NCBI GenBank assembly: GCA_002794785.1 | Contig: NBBA01000001.1 | Coordinates: 1,054,001 to 1,118,000 of the forward strand | Length of the DNA stretch: 64,000 nucleotides | Source of the DNA: Coniferiporia sulphurascens | Lineage: Eukaryota; Basidiomycota; Agaricomycetes; Hymenochaetales; Hymenochaetaceae | Reading direction: 5' to 3' | In this document: piece after piece, positions 31,323-41,738 of the stretch | How positions within the stretch are numbered: the first letter of the stretch is position 1 | Layout: each line of letters opens with the position of its first letter | Made by a program: the position numbers and the translations under genes | Notes under the pieces: generated by a model | What the model saw: the letters and a program-made list of their open reading frames with translations, nothing else | Told to the model about the DNA's origin: nothing | Database searches by the model: none

Positions 31323-31790
31323 CGGGCGCAGCATTCATTCTACTAGTAGTGGGGACGAAACAATTCCAGGGTCTTGCAGATAAAAATCGAACGTTGGCAC
31401 ATAGGGCATGAAGCAAAGGATCCCATCGATATGCTGTGCAACTCTGTTCACGGAACCCGGTGATCCTCTCAGCGGCCAATGTGCATACAAATACACGTCT
31501 GGAGATAGTGGCTGTTATAATCCTACGGACTGGTGAGGAGATGTTGCGTACAGGGTGTTATTGGGGCCGATTCGAAGGTGCGAGTTCTCTTCAATACATT
31601 TGCTCCACTATCCAATCTTCTGGTATCATTGTACTATGCAAGGCGAAGCAAAACGGTCCATAACCTCACTGTTTCTGTCACAGAGAAAACAAGTTGATAG
31701 TACACACGTCGTTTCATTCAATAGTTAGGTGTAATGGGAGGAATGAAGTGAGCTCGATTTGAAGAAAATAATCGGATCGGGAATGTTAGA
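31323..31790. other. duplicated 3' flank of F-box gene 4
   Basis: Matches 16657-17120 (GGGCATGAAGCAAAGGAT, TCCTCTCAGCGGCCAAT and others). It ends near ATCGGATCGGGAATG, where the copy at 17.1 kb continues towards the LINE-B target site. Confidence 0.75.
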
Positions 31791-32480
31791 AGTTTTGGTG
31801 GTATTATCGTGCGACCACTCTTACAAAGGAGACCTCCCTTACAAAATTTTAGTTCTGAGCTTCCACACAACTGAAATAGCCTTGTAAATGCTCAAGTACA
31901 ATCAAAGGAGCATTTATCAATGTTTGTGTCGCTTTTTTCTTGAACAAATGATTTACTTTGGAGCTATTGCCAAAATGCTGATCTTCCAAGTGAGTGGATT
32001 TAGTATAAGCTTTTTAGGGAATCTGGCTTGCACAATGTGTGTATTAATCAGTATATATGCTATTAGAACCCATATAATATAAGCTAAGGTAGGCTACTGA
32101 CTCCTGAGCTGTTCCGGAGTGAGAAACAATTTTTGTGTGGTGCAGAGAAAAAGTGCATATAGTCTGAAAGGGTGACAAAAGAGTGACAAAATGCATCCAG
32201 TGCACTGTCTGTATTTGGGTTCCAATTACAATTTCTAGGTGAGCAGCCCGACACCATCGTAATCGCTTAGCAGACGGAGTGTAAAAATGGTAGTGACAGC
32301 CCGTGACAAACGTTTGTAGATGGGGACACATTCATTTTGAAAGATTATGTTTATAAAAATATACCGAACATAATCACAGACATAGATAAATATTAAGATA
32401 GCCATCTCGTGAAAGCAAACTTGAATCGGTCAAATTGCGAGTTCTGTAGAGTCAAAATACAAAACGTTTGAAAGTGTGAT
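31791..32480. mobile_element. unclassified insertion of about 0.69 kb in the duplicated intergenic region
   Basis: The paralogous interval (17120-17151 joined to 24746) lacks this sequence, so it is an insertion or replacement. It holds repeated GTGACAAA motifs and, near 32304-32366, similarity to 12529-12593. It carries no coding frame of note (64 codons at most on the plus strand at 31888-32082). The edges and any target duplication are not resolved. Confidence 0.4.
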
Positions 32481-32537
32481 AGTGGGCACTCGGAGCCGAG
32501 ACTGCTTAGACTGCTTATGTAATCAGCGGACTGCCTC

Positions 32538-32543
32538 TATAAA
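32538..32543 (+). promoter_or_regulatory. TATA box of F-box gene 5, now separated from the gene by LINE-A copy 2
   Basis: TATAAA in CTCTATAAAGCCTC matches the TATAAAA at 24792 upstream of the paralogous pseudogene. The LINE inserted about 50 bp downstream moved it 6.7 kb away from the ATG at 39512. Confidence 0.6.
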
Positions 32544-32578
32544 GCCTCTTTCCGGACCGCTTCGGAGATCCGGGTCCC

Positions 32579-32591
32579 TGCGCAGCGAGCT
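32579..32591. repeat. 13-bp target duplication of LINE-A copy 2 (3' side)
   Basis: TGCGCAGCGAGCT, repeated exactly at 39276-39288. Confidence 0.9.
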
Positions 32592-32772
32592 TTTTTTTTT
32601 TTTTTTTTTTAATTCTGCATTTGTATACCGCTACATTACAAAGTAAAAGACGCGGATGTAAGACCATATGAAGTGTTGTGTCAGAGGAGATTAACAAGGT
32701 ATAAAGTTTCTGATTTTGACGCGATGGAAAAGTTAAGAGGTTTGTGGTTGGGATTGTTATCTAAAATGAGAT

Positions 32773-35700
32773 TTATGGTGGAAAAAATCTGGATTGAAGA
32801 ATTGGGTCGTGAACAGTAAAGTTTTTGGTGAAGGCGTTAGATGCGTTAAGGAAAGATGCGAGTTTATGAAGGTAAATTTCTTTAATGAATAAAATGTTGT
32901 CCGGGGGTGGGATGGCATTCCCGAAGGCTTGGATACGTGCGGCTTTAAGAAGAGGACATCGTCGGATGATATGATCTCTTGTTTGAATATTTTCTCCGCA
33001 TGGGCATGAAGTGGATTCGTTTGGTACGAAACGCCGGTAGTAATCGCCAAAATGGCCGTGTCCAGTAATAGCGTGGAAGATACGCGAAGATATGTCTCGA
33101 GGATAATAAAATTTTTTCCAAAACGGAGGGAGTTTCGATGAAGGTGTGTTGTTGATAGTGTTAAATGACATCGACTCGGATATGTTTTTGGTGTTTTGAA
33201 TGAGATGAGACCATGACGTGATTGCGCGAAGGTTAATATCTTCTTTTTCTCCTGCGTATGTTTTTTGGAGAAATGGACGGCCAATAGGTGAAAAATGTGT
33301 TAGGTTGTCGGCGATGACGTTTCCGGGAATGCCAAGGTGACCTGGGGACCAATGAAGATGAATATGATGTTGTGTGTTAGAAGTGAAAGAGTCAGAAAAT
33401 TTTCGGAAGATTTTTGAAGAACATTGAGCGGCATGAGGGGAAAGATCTATGATGGCGGGAATGCATGACGATGAGTCAGAGAAGAAATGAATGTTAGAAA
33501 TATGAATAGACGAAAGAATGTGGCGTTGACGAAAGGAAGTGATGCGTTCGGTACATTTGGCAAGGGCGTACATTTCTGCGTCGAACGATGAGCCAGAGGG
33601 AGAACAATAAAAATGACCGAGGTCTACAACGGAACCTTTATGATATATGACAAAGGAAGAGATTGTAACGGATTTGTTGTTTTTGTAGTTTTTTGAACCG
33701 TCTGTGTAAATAATTAAATTGTGAATATTTTTTGAAAGAGAGTCGTGTAAAAGAATGATTTGATTTTTTTGGCTGTTTTTTCGATCGAGTGATGATGTTC
33801 CGGATTCAAGATGATATGATAGGGCTTTGTAGTGATATTGTGATGGATTAGAAGGGAGATGTTGAGACGGGTGTGCTAAATAAGGGTTGATATGTTCGGT
33901 GCGTGGATCGGCAATGAAAGCGAGACGATGTAATTGAGTTTTTGGTTTAGATGATGTAGAAAAGTGTCGGGACGTAATAGGTGGAGTTGAAGTCGGGAGG
34001 CGAGGCCATGATGATGGGAGTCGATTAAGAAGTTGAGAGTTCAATGGTAGGCGGTTGAGACGTAATGCGGTAGATTGATTGTGTTTTTTGTAAGAGAATC
34101 GGGATAGGCAAGATGTGCGAGATCCGATGTAAAGCGTGAGACGGGGTAGTTCGGAAAGTGCCAGTGAGAAGGCGGATGCTTTGATTTTGGGCAACGGTCA
34201 TTTTGTTAAGTTTGGATTTTTGTCGAATACCGGTGAACCAAAGTTGGAATCCATATGTGAGGACTGGTAGGACGTTTGCAAAGTGTAGCGTTCGGAAATT
34301 GGCGAAAGACAGGCCGCGAATGGTGTTCCCGAGTATGCGAAGAGCCATTGTAGTTGAACGAGCTCGCATGCACATACGATTAATGTGATCGTTGAAATTA
34401 AGTCGTTGATCGAGATAGAATCCAAGCCATCGAATGACTGGAGAAGGAGTTATGGTAACTGGGGGAGAATGGGGGTTAATGAGAACGATGGACGGGAAGG
34501 AAGTGGGTGAGAAGCCGTGACGAATGAAATGAATAAGGTCGGATTTTAGATGATCAATAGAAAGTTGGATATCGTGAAGTTTATTGGAAATGATTTGGTA
34601 TGCGTTTTTTAAGAGACGGATGTTGGTTTGAAAGGATTCAGAATATACTAGGATAAGTTGGTCGTCGACGTAAGCTTTGAGACATGTATCTGAGGATGAG
34701 TTAAACGAATTAAGAATAAACCCTGTGTATATCGTTGAAAGAATTGGGGAGATAGGCGATCCTTGTGGGATGCCGACGTTATGGATAGGCCTTTGTTCGG
34801 AAGTGAAATTGTCAATTTTAAAGGATATAAGACGATCAGAAAGAAATGCTTGCGTCCATAAAACAATTTTGTGATCAAAGCCTAATAAATGAAGGGAATG
34901 TAGTAGACGAGAATGGTTGACGTTGTCGAAGTAACCTTTGATGTCGATAGCAAGAGCAGATACGCATAATTTCTTTTTATGAGCTATTTGAATATCGTGA
35001 ATGAGGGATAGACCGGCGTCGATGGTGCAAGAATTGGAGCGTCCTCCGAATTGGGTCGTTGGAACCAGGTTAAATCGACCAACATCCCAGGTGATTCGTT
35101 TCGCAATGATTTTTTCCAAAATTTTACCAATGCATTCGAGGAGAGCTATGGGTCGATAAGACCACGGATTACTAGAGTCAGTTTTGTTAGGTTTTGGGAT
35201 AAGAACGATGTTAGCATTTTTCCACGGGTGAATATGACGAGAGAAACATTCGTTAAATAAATCAAAAAGAATGAAAGGGTGAGCCGAATTAACCCATTTT
35301 ATGTAGGCGTATGAGATATTCGATATGCCTGGAGCTGAATTGTTGTGGGTGAGGTTAAGACACGTATCTATTTCGTTTTGAGTGATTCGTGGCGAAAGAC
35401 GGGTTGGTTTCTTTGGCGGGTCGTAAGGGAGTTCGGAAATGTCTGGTTGTGGATTATCAGAGAAAAAGGATTGATGAAATACTTCCGCTTGTTTTTCGGG
35501 CGTGTGGGCGACTTCGTTTTGGAAAGATATCGGAGGCATTCTTGTTTTTCTTTTTCCGGATGACCATTTGGCGTATCGATAAATGTCGTAGGAAGACGCT
35601 CCTTCGAGAACTGAAGTGGCCCATGATTGTTTAGCTTTTTTGAATATTAGTCGAGCTTCTTTGTGTAATTTTTCTTTTTCGAAGTTTTCAGAGCAGTCCC

Positions 35701-36721
35701 TGAAGGCGTGCATGATTTGGGCGCATTCGTCGTTCCACCAATAGGAATATGAAAAACTAGAAGAGGAAGTTTTTGGCATAATTTCTGACGTTGTTAGTAA
35801 AATTTTTTCCGATAATTTGTTAGCGAATTCATGGACCAATTCGTCATTTGAGAGGTTAGGAAGGGGTTGTTCATCGAGATGAAAACTGAATTTCTCAATC
35901 CATTCTTTTTTACGCTCTGGGTCATACTTATATGTAATATGTTCGTCTTCGGGTTGAAAGTCGTGGTTGATTGGAAGGTAAGCGAGGGTAATAGGAATAT
36001 GGTCAGATGAATATGCTGCGATATCGACGCAAGTCCAATCATAAAAGAAATCGGATAGGATTGCTGTAAAATTAAGAAAAGTTAGGTCAATAATTGAGTC
36101 TGCTTGGCGGTGTTGTCCTTTTCGTGTTGGGAAATCGGTGTCGTTAAGAAGGAAAAGGGATTGATCTTGGGTCCACGTTAATAAGGTTTCGGCCTCCGCG
36201 GATGAGCGTCTTGGTTGTCTATTGGGTAGTTCCCATTCCGGGTGATGTAGATTGAAGTCGCCCATTATGCAAGTCGGAATATCGTAATCGAGGTCGATAT
36301 CGGTAAGGAGGCGGATGTTTTCTCCCATAATTCCGGTGCCGTAATTGTAACCATTGATGATGCGGAAGGTTTTATTGAGGTAAGTGACGTCGATGGTCAT
36401 GAAGTCTTTATGATTAATGATATCTTGACGCGATATGGCTGATAGATGTGGAAAAGTTTTGCGGACGTAAGTGATCACGTGAGGTTTAATGGAAGAGTTA
36501 GTGTCGTAAGATGGAATGAAATAGTCCCATGACGGGTGTTTGATAGGTAGAAATATGGGTGTTCCTTCAGGATTAGTGTCGGATCGACTGGAGCCAGAGA
36601 AGGTGATGCATGGTTCTTGAAGGACTAAAATATGTAAATTAGGATTGTTAAGAAGACGTGTAGTTCGTGGGCCGCTTTTTGCTACGTTGAGCTGAAGTAT
36701 ACGTAGGGCCGAATGATTCAT
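32773..36721 (-). pseudogene. LINE-A copy 2 ORF2: endonuclease / RT / RNase H, one frameshift
   Basis: ATG 36721 (MNHSALRILQLNVAKSG) overlaps the ORF1 stop as ATGA. The nuclease (LQEPC, GDFNLHHPEW, SSDHIPI) and reverse transcriptase (ALAIDIKGYFDNV, GIPQGSPISPIL, AYVDDQLIL) are intact in one 898-codon frame. The frame shifts near 34095, in a T-rich stretch with one base more than copy 1, and continues in a 473-codon frame with RNase H (IYTDGSKN, AEMYALAKC, WSPGHLGIPGNVIADNL) to 32773. All catalytic residues are present, so a single-base change separates it from a full frame. A sequencing error in the homopolymer is possible. Confidence 0.92.
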
Positions 36722-39081
36722 AGGGTATCGTCGTGAACTGAGTTGTGTGGGTCGACGTGCATGGAGGGGGATGACGGGCGAGTAAATGAAGCGCTGGTGA
36801 AAAGGTTTCGTCTAGAGGGGTGTACGTTGATAAGATTAGGGTTAGACGTGGTGGATGGGGTTGGTGATGGCGGAGATGACAAAGTCATTCTGGTTGGGGC
36901 TGGGAATCGGTTGAAATAGAGAGCACGCTGTGGACAATCAATAGAGTCGGCTGGATGAGCGCCAGAGCAGTTAACGCAATGGAAATGGTCGCAGGCTTGG
37001 TTTTCTTGGTAACGAGCACTGGAACATCCTGAGCACATTTCGCGATGTTGTGATGTGAGATGTCGTTTAGAAGCGCAGTAGCGGCAGCCTAGTGGTTGAT
37101 TGCATTGAATGGTTAAATGGCCGAATTTCCAGCATTTAGTACATTGTGAAAAGCGCGGTTTTGGTTTCCATTCGACTGGGACTGAAGATTGACCGAAAAT
37201 AAAGAATACTGAAGACGTGACTTTGCGAAGTAAATCCCCGTTAGGATCTTCGAAGGCGAAAGAGATAGACGATCGCGGTTTAGTGATAAATTCCGGGTTC
37301 CGAGCCCAGCGAGGTGGTTGTGTTATTTTTAACGAACGGAATAGGTCGTTGAGTAGAAGGGAACGAAGGATTTCGAGTTCCGTAAAGATTGGTAAATTCG
37401 GACCATTGGACGTAATAATGTTGCTAACTATAACCTTTGACCATTTGATGTCGCGCGTGATGGTGAGGGGGTGGTTTGGGCGAAGTTCGAAAGCTTCTTT
37501 GAGGACGGGAATAATAGTGTTAATAGAGTTAATGGAGATGTTACTTGGGAAAGAAAAGATGCAGTTTCCGGACATATTCCAGTCTGCGCCGATGATGCGG
37601 ATGTGTCTAGCTGTTGGGATACGGTCGAGTTTGAGTTGGATTCGATCGATGAGAGTTTTTGAATTAGGTCGGATGGATAATGGAATGTTCTGCCCTTGGA
37701 AGCGTGCGACGTATCGATTAAGTGTGGATATGGATGCTGGAGCTGACGGTAGCAGTTTGGGTTGAGTCGTTGGCATGTTAATGCCTAGATGGTCTCTATA
37801 AGTTAAAGTACTGATGGGTTGATTAGCAATTGGGTTCCGAATGAGGACAGGCGAAGGTGTTCGTAGTCGGGGTCCTGATGGTCGTATATGGGGAACATTT
37901 TCGGGTTGAATAACCGGTTGAATGAAACCATGGCTAACATTGTCGGGTTCGTGGGTGTCGTCAGGGATTTCCGAATGACTGATACTAGTATGTTGTTTAC
38001 TGGGTTTTTCGAGAGCGGCGACTGTTTCTTCAAGTTGAACCATTCGGGATAAAATGCGTGATTCGAGTGTTTGTGCGTGTTTTTTGGCTTGTTCTTCTAA
38101 CGATTTTTGCAAATTTGTGATCATATTGGAAATGGTGGAATTGTTAATGTCGGTGGCGTTATCTGAGTAGAGGTATTCATCATCAGTGTCATAAGTGTTG
38201 TCGTTCATAGAGTCAGGAAAAAGAATCGGATTTTTGACTTTAAAATCAAACTGGCCAGCGTCGTCAATGGTGATTTTTTTGTATGAGATAGGAGTCTTAG
38301 GGTCGGCTGGGTGAATAACGGTGATTTTAGTGTTAGAGGGGACAAAGTGAAGATGAAAAAGTTGGATGGCGTTCGCAAGTGAATTCATAGAGTGATCCGT
38401 CAGATGTTGGTTATACTTTGCAGGCCAAGTTTTCGCGATGAGATTTAATATTTGTTCGATGGAAAGGGTCCATTGTTCGAATGAGTCTGGGTCCAAAATG
38501 TTCTCGAGAGCGTTGTGAGCTTCAGCAATGATAATTTGATCTTCCATGTTGGAGTCATCTGGTGTAGGTGTGAATCGAAGGTGTCGTTGTGTGTGTGTGG
38601 GAATTTCAGAAGAAGCCGAAGATTGATGTGATTGGATAGATGATTGATGGGACATAATTGGTGCCGGGGCGTGTATTGTAGCTGTGGCAGTCGTGTCTGA
38701 GGGGGAGGCTGCCTGGATGAGAGACTGAGAGTCAAGTGGGAAAACGACGTCCATAGGGGTTGCAGCAGGCGCAGCTAAAGTGATATCGGAATAATTGGCA
38801 TAAGTGGAAGAGAAATCTTGGAAGTGAGCATTGAATGAAGGGTCTTGAGATGTCGGCATAGAGAGGACAGAGGGGGTCTGGGACGACGATACAATTTGCT
38901 GATATCCTGTTATATCGATGTTTATAGTGTTTTGTGGGTTTTCTTTAGGTGGAGACGGAAGAGGTCTGGGAGGCGAGTGTGAAGCTGGTATGTTTGGTGA
39001 TTGAGAATTATAACGATGCATTTCCTCAGGGGTATTGGCGAAGGTTTGGTTGCTGAAAGACGGGTTGGGAGAGTTCGCCAT
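36718..39081 (-). CDS. LINE-A copy 2 ORF1: gag-like zinc-knuckle protein (787 aa)
   Basis: The uninterrupted frame runs from MANSPNPSFSNQ to a TGA that overlaps the ORF2 start. The first 230 residues are Pro/Ser/Gln-rich and probably disordered. A conserved block follows (SFEQWTLSIEQILNLIAKTW), then a possible coiled coil (LEEQAKKHAQTLESRILSR). A folded domain comes next (ARHIRIIGADWNMSGN...), then CCHC-type knuckles beginning CTKCWKFGHLTIQC, CRYCASKRHLTSQH and CVNCSGAHPADSIDC. It would bind the LINE RNA. This intact copy fixes the ORF1 start and the frameshift positions in copy 1. Confidence 0.93.
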   Translation of the reverse strand: MANSPNPSFSNQTFANTPEEMHRYNSQSPNIPASHSPPRPLPSPPKENPQNTINIDITGYQQIVSSSQTPSVLSMPTSQDPSFNAHFQDFSSTYANYSDITLAAPAATPMDVVFPLDSQSLIQAASPSDTTATATIHAPAPIMSHQSSIQSHQSSASSEIPTHTQRHLRFTPTPDDSNMEDQIIIAEAHNALENILDPDSFEQWTLSIEQILNLIAKTWPAKYNQHLTDHSMNSLANAIQLFHLHFVPSNTKITVIHPADPKTPISYKKITIDDAGQFDFKVKNPILFPDSMNDNTYDTDDEYLYSDNATDINNSTISNMITNLQKSLEEQAKKHAQTLESRILSRMVQLEETVAALEKPSKQHTSISHSEIPDDTHEPDNVSHGFIQPVIQPENVPHIRPSGPRLRTPSPVLIRNPIANQPISTLTYRDHLGINMPTTQPKLLPSAPASISTLNRYVARFQGQNIPLSIRPNSKTLIDRIQLKLDRIPTARHIRIIGADWNMSGNCIFSFPSNISINSINTIIPVLKEAFELRPNHPLTITRDIKWSKVIVSNIITSNGPNLPIFTELEILRSLLLNDLFRSLKITQPPRWARNPEFITKPRSSISFAFEDPNGDLLRKVTSSVFFIFGQSSVPVEWKPKPRFSQCTKCWKFGHLTIQCNQPLGCRYCASKRHLTSQHREMCSGCSSARYQENQACDHFHCVNCSGAHPADSIDCPQRALYFNRFPAPTRMTLSSPPSPTPSTTSNPNLINVHPSRRNLFTSASFTRPSSPSMHVDPHNSVHDDTL

Positions 39082-39275
39082 GGGGGAAAGAAAATAAAGG
39101 GGGTAGGGGATATGGAGGATGAGGAAGTGAAAGTGATAAAAGTTAGGTGTAAAACAGCTCGACGGATGTCTACTGTGAGGGGGGACAAGGTGTGGGTGGT
39201 TAACCCAGGGAGTTTAGGGGCGGCGAAAGTGGCTGTGCTTGGGTTAGATGATGGTGGTCAGAGGTCAAGGGGTTG

Positions 39276-39288
39276 TGCGCAGCGAGCT
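39276..39288. repeat. 13-bp target duplication of LINE-A copy 2 (5' side)
   Basis: TGCGCAGCGAGCT, identical to 32579-32591. Confidence 0.9.
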
Positions 39289-39511
39289 ACATGCGATGTG
39301 ATCCACAGTTTGCTCGAATATCGTCCATAGCCATGGCGAGGATAAGCCGACGCTGATGCTAACGACGAGTTCTTGGAAACCGACTGCGGGCCTCGGTCGG
39401 CGCATCATTCAGACATTTGATCTCGATATCGGCTATTGATCAACAGTATGTAAATAACTCGCACTCGCCGGAGTCAACGCCCATGCCCCACAGATTCTCC
39501 TATCTTCATTC

Positions 39512-40621
39512 ATGGACAAGTGTTCTACGGAACTCATTACTCTCATCGTCGAGTGCGTATGCGCCAGCGACCCTGGAAAAACGGCGCGCAATCTGGGCCT
39601 GGTATCCAAATACTTCCGTTCAATTGCCGAACCGCTTGAGCTCCGCGCGCTCGTAGTAGCTGGTCCGGATCGGCTCAGAAAGACGATCGCTAAGGTAGAG
39701 AGAGCACGGCTGGCCCGCTCTTCAAATGGTTTGGACGGAACCGGTGTCGATGTCCGGCACTTATTTGTTACCGAATTAAAGCCAGAACATACGTCTACGG
39801 TATCAGCCTCGTCTCAAGGAAACAGCAGTTTTTGGGGTGTACCAGCAGGACAAGAAGCCTGGCTATACTACAACGAACACGTCGCCGGGTTCTGGGAGTC
39901 CGTATCCACTCTCATCCACGGCGTGAGCACAACACTCGTAACGCTCGCAGTGATTCAATTGTGGAATCGAGCACCAACACAGCACTTCGGGTTGGAATTT
40001 AAAGCCTTGTCTGGTGTACATCTTCCGCAACTTAAGTACCTCACGTTGAAGAACACTTGGAAGGACGAGACTTATATAGAAGAAATCAACGGCTTCATCC
40101 CTCCTACGCTACCTTCGCTGCAGAAGCTTCAAATCATTGCGCGTCCATTTGAAGTCGAATACGTGTATGATGAAAATGCTGGAGATTACTATGGACAGGA
40201 GCCAACATTGCGCCTGCATCTTCACCCACTCCTCAACGGAATGCACTCACGATCCGACAGACTCACCCACCTGGTCATTTGCGACGCCAGAACTTTCGAC
40301 ATTGGGAAACTCACGATTATACTCTCTGGCTCCATTGTTGATTTCGCAGAGTCGGCTCGTACGTGGATCGAGGATCGCCATTTACCTGGGAGGTTGGTTT
40401 CCGCGGAACTGCTGCAAGGCCACATACCCAAATTTTTATTCGAAGAAGAGCGCGCGCAGTACATTAAAAGAATGGCGACTTTTACCGACACCGTGAACGC
40501 GCTTTGCATACGTGGACTTAAAGCACATCTTCCGACCTTGGGGGATCCAGGGGAAGTAACCAATCAGTACGAGGTGATGTTGGCTGAGTGGATGGGGGGA
40601 GTTCTCGAATATCAGTCGTAG
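39512..40621 (+). CDS. F-box-like family member 5 (369 aa, intact frame, displaced promoter)
   Basis: Intronless gene starting MDKCSTELITLIVECVC. The F-box-like core reads NLGLVSKYFRSIAEPLELR, followed by PDRLRKTIAKVERARL and the family's Leu-rich segments (LPQLKYLTLKNT, LPSLQKLQIIA, LTHLVICDAR). Its closest relative here is the deleted copy at 25071. Only 223 bp of native upstream sequence remains before LINE-A copy 2; the TATA box lies on the far side of the LINE at 32538. The protein frame is undamaged, so either the promoter loss is recent or transcription starts elsewhere. Function as an SCF adaptor is an inference. Confidence 0.75.
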   Translation: MDKCSTELITLIVECVCASDPGKTARNLGLVSKYFRSIAEPLELRALVVAGPDRLRKTIAKVERARLARSSNGLDGTGVDVRHLFVTELKPEHTSTVSASSQGNSSFWGVPAGQEAWLYYNEHVAGFWESVSTLIHGVSTTLVTLAVIQLWNRAPTQHFGLEFKALSGVHLPQLKYLTLKNTWKDETYIEEINGFIPPTLPSLQKLQIIARPFEVEYVYDENAGDYYGQEPTLRLHLHPLLNGMHSRSDRLTHLVICDARTFDIGKLTIILSGSIVDFAESARTWIEDRHLPGRLVSAELLQGHIPKFLFEEERAQYIKRMATFTDTVNALCIRGLKAHLPTLGDPGEVTNQYEVMLAEWMGGVLEYQS

Positions 40622-41738
40622 ACGCTGTGGCTGTTCCGATACCTACAGGAAAACGACGTCGATTATGCGCGCCACGGTACCGCACCGGACACCTCCACGT
40701 ATTTTTTTATGATCATTCCCAGGCCTGTTTCCGTCGTCGAGTCAAAATGATATATCAACTTCGTCCCCACTAAATAGTCGGACAGTCTTATTTGAAAGGC
40801 CACAAATGAATAGCCTCTTTACTGGTTACACGACCAAGGAAGGCTATCGCAGAAGTTCCATCCATTTCAGAAACAACGTTAAACTCCCGGAATAAGCCCA
40901 ACCTCCACTCCACGGAAGCAAGGCTAAGGAAAGTATTGGTTATGCATGTCGTTGATATATGAACACATGCGAACCAGGCTATTAAATCCCTGCGTGGAGA
41001 TGTGCCAATGCGGCTTTGCTGCTGCTGGGACTCGAGTTCGGAGAGCGAAAGGGGTAAAAACACAAAGTGGTAGGGTTATCCTTACTAAATGTGCTGACGT
41101 CAGCGACCTTACCATGAATGTTCTCACGCCACATTGCGAACTGAATACGATGATGCAGACAGACACCGACTCTGTGTATCTTCCGTTGCTCCGTTACTTC
41201 ACGAGTATTCAGATGTCCAAGCCGATACAATTGCTGAGCGCCACGGAGCTTGGTGCCGCGGTGCGACTCGCGGAATGTCTTATCGGCCGCCGACCCGACA
41301 GCGCAGATACAGCGGACATGAACCACAATGAAGACATATACTATCGACTAACCTTAACGGCGACTACAAACCATCGACTGTCGCCTTAACCCGGAATCAT
41401 GGTTGCTGGACTGCTGTCGGAAGCACTGAGGACAGCCGACTTGGCAGGATTTACCGAAGATCTTCCTGCGAAACCCCCCCAGGCGCCGTTGCAGCAAAAA
41501 AAAAAAAAAACAGGAACTTGGATGGCGTTAAAGCGAGCTCGGGATTGTCAAGCTGCAGCGAACCGAGGCGCAGCTCGCAAATCTTACGTGAAATCCGGGA
41601 TTTACGGCAATGCGCTCATGCTTTTGCTCGTAAGGTATCGGGAGGGCTCTTAATCTCTGCTCAACCGAGTATCCCGACGCCCAGCACGAAAAGTATAAAA
41701 GCGGCAGCGACCATAGTCGCACCCCAACTATCACCACG
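40622..41738. other. intergenic between F-box genes 5 and 6
   Basis: A 147-codon plus-strand frame (40946-41389) shows no motif or codon pattern that I trust, and an A14 run lies near 41500. A possible TATA-like TATAAAA sits at about 41694-41700, some 40 bp before the ATG at 41739. Confidence 0.4.

Larger units (their letters stand above)
32592..39275 (-). mobile_element. LINE-A copy 2, full-length and nearly intact
   Basis: The element has the same organisation as 3388-10083: poly(A) tail (plus-strand T run 32591-32610), ORF2, ORF1 and the 5' end CAACCCCTTGACC. A 13-bp target duplication flanks it. ORF1 is open throughout. ORF2 has a single frameshift near 34095 in a T-run. The small amount of damage and perfect TSD point to a younger insertion than copy 1. 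It landed between the TATA box and the ATG of the F-box-like gene at 39512, in antisense, so its 5' end faces that gene. Confidence 0.95.
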
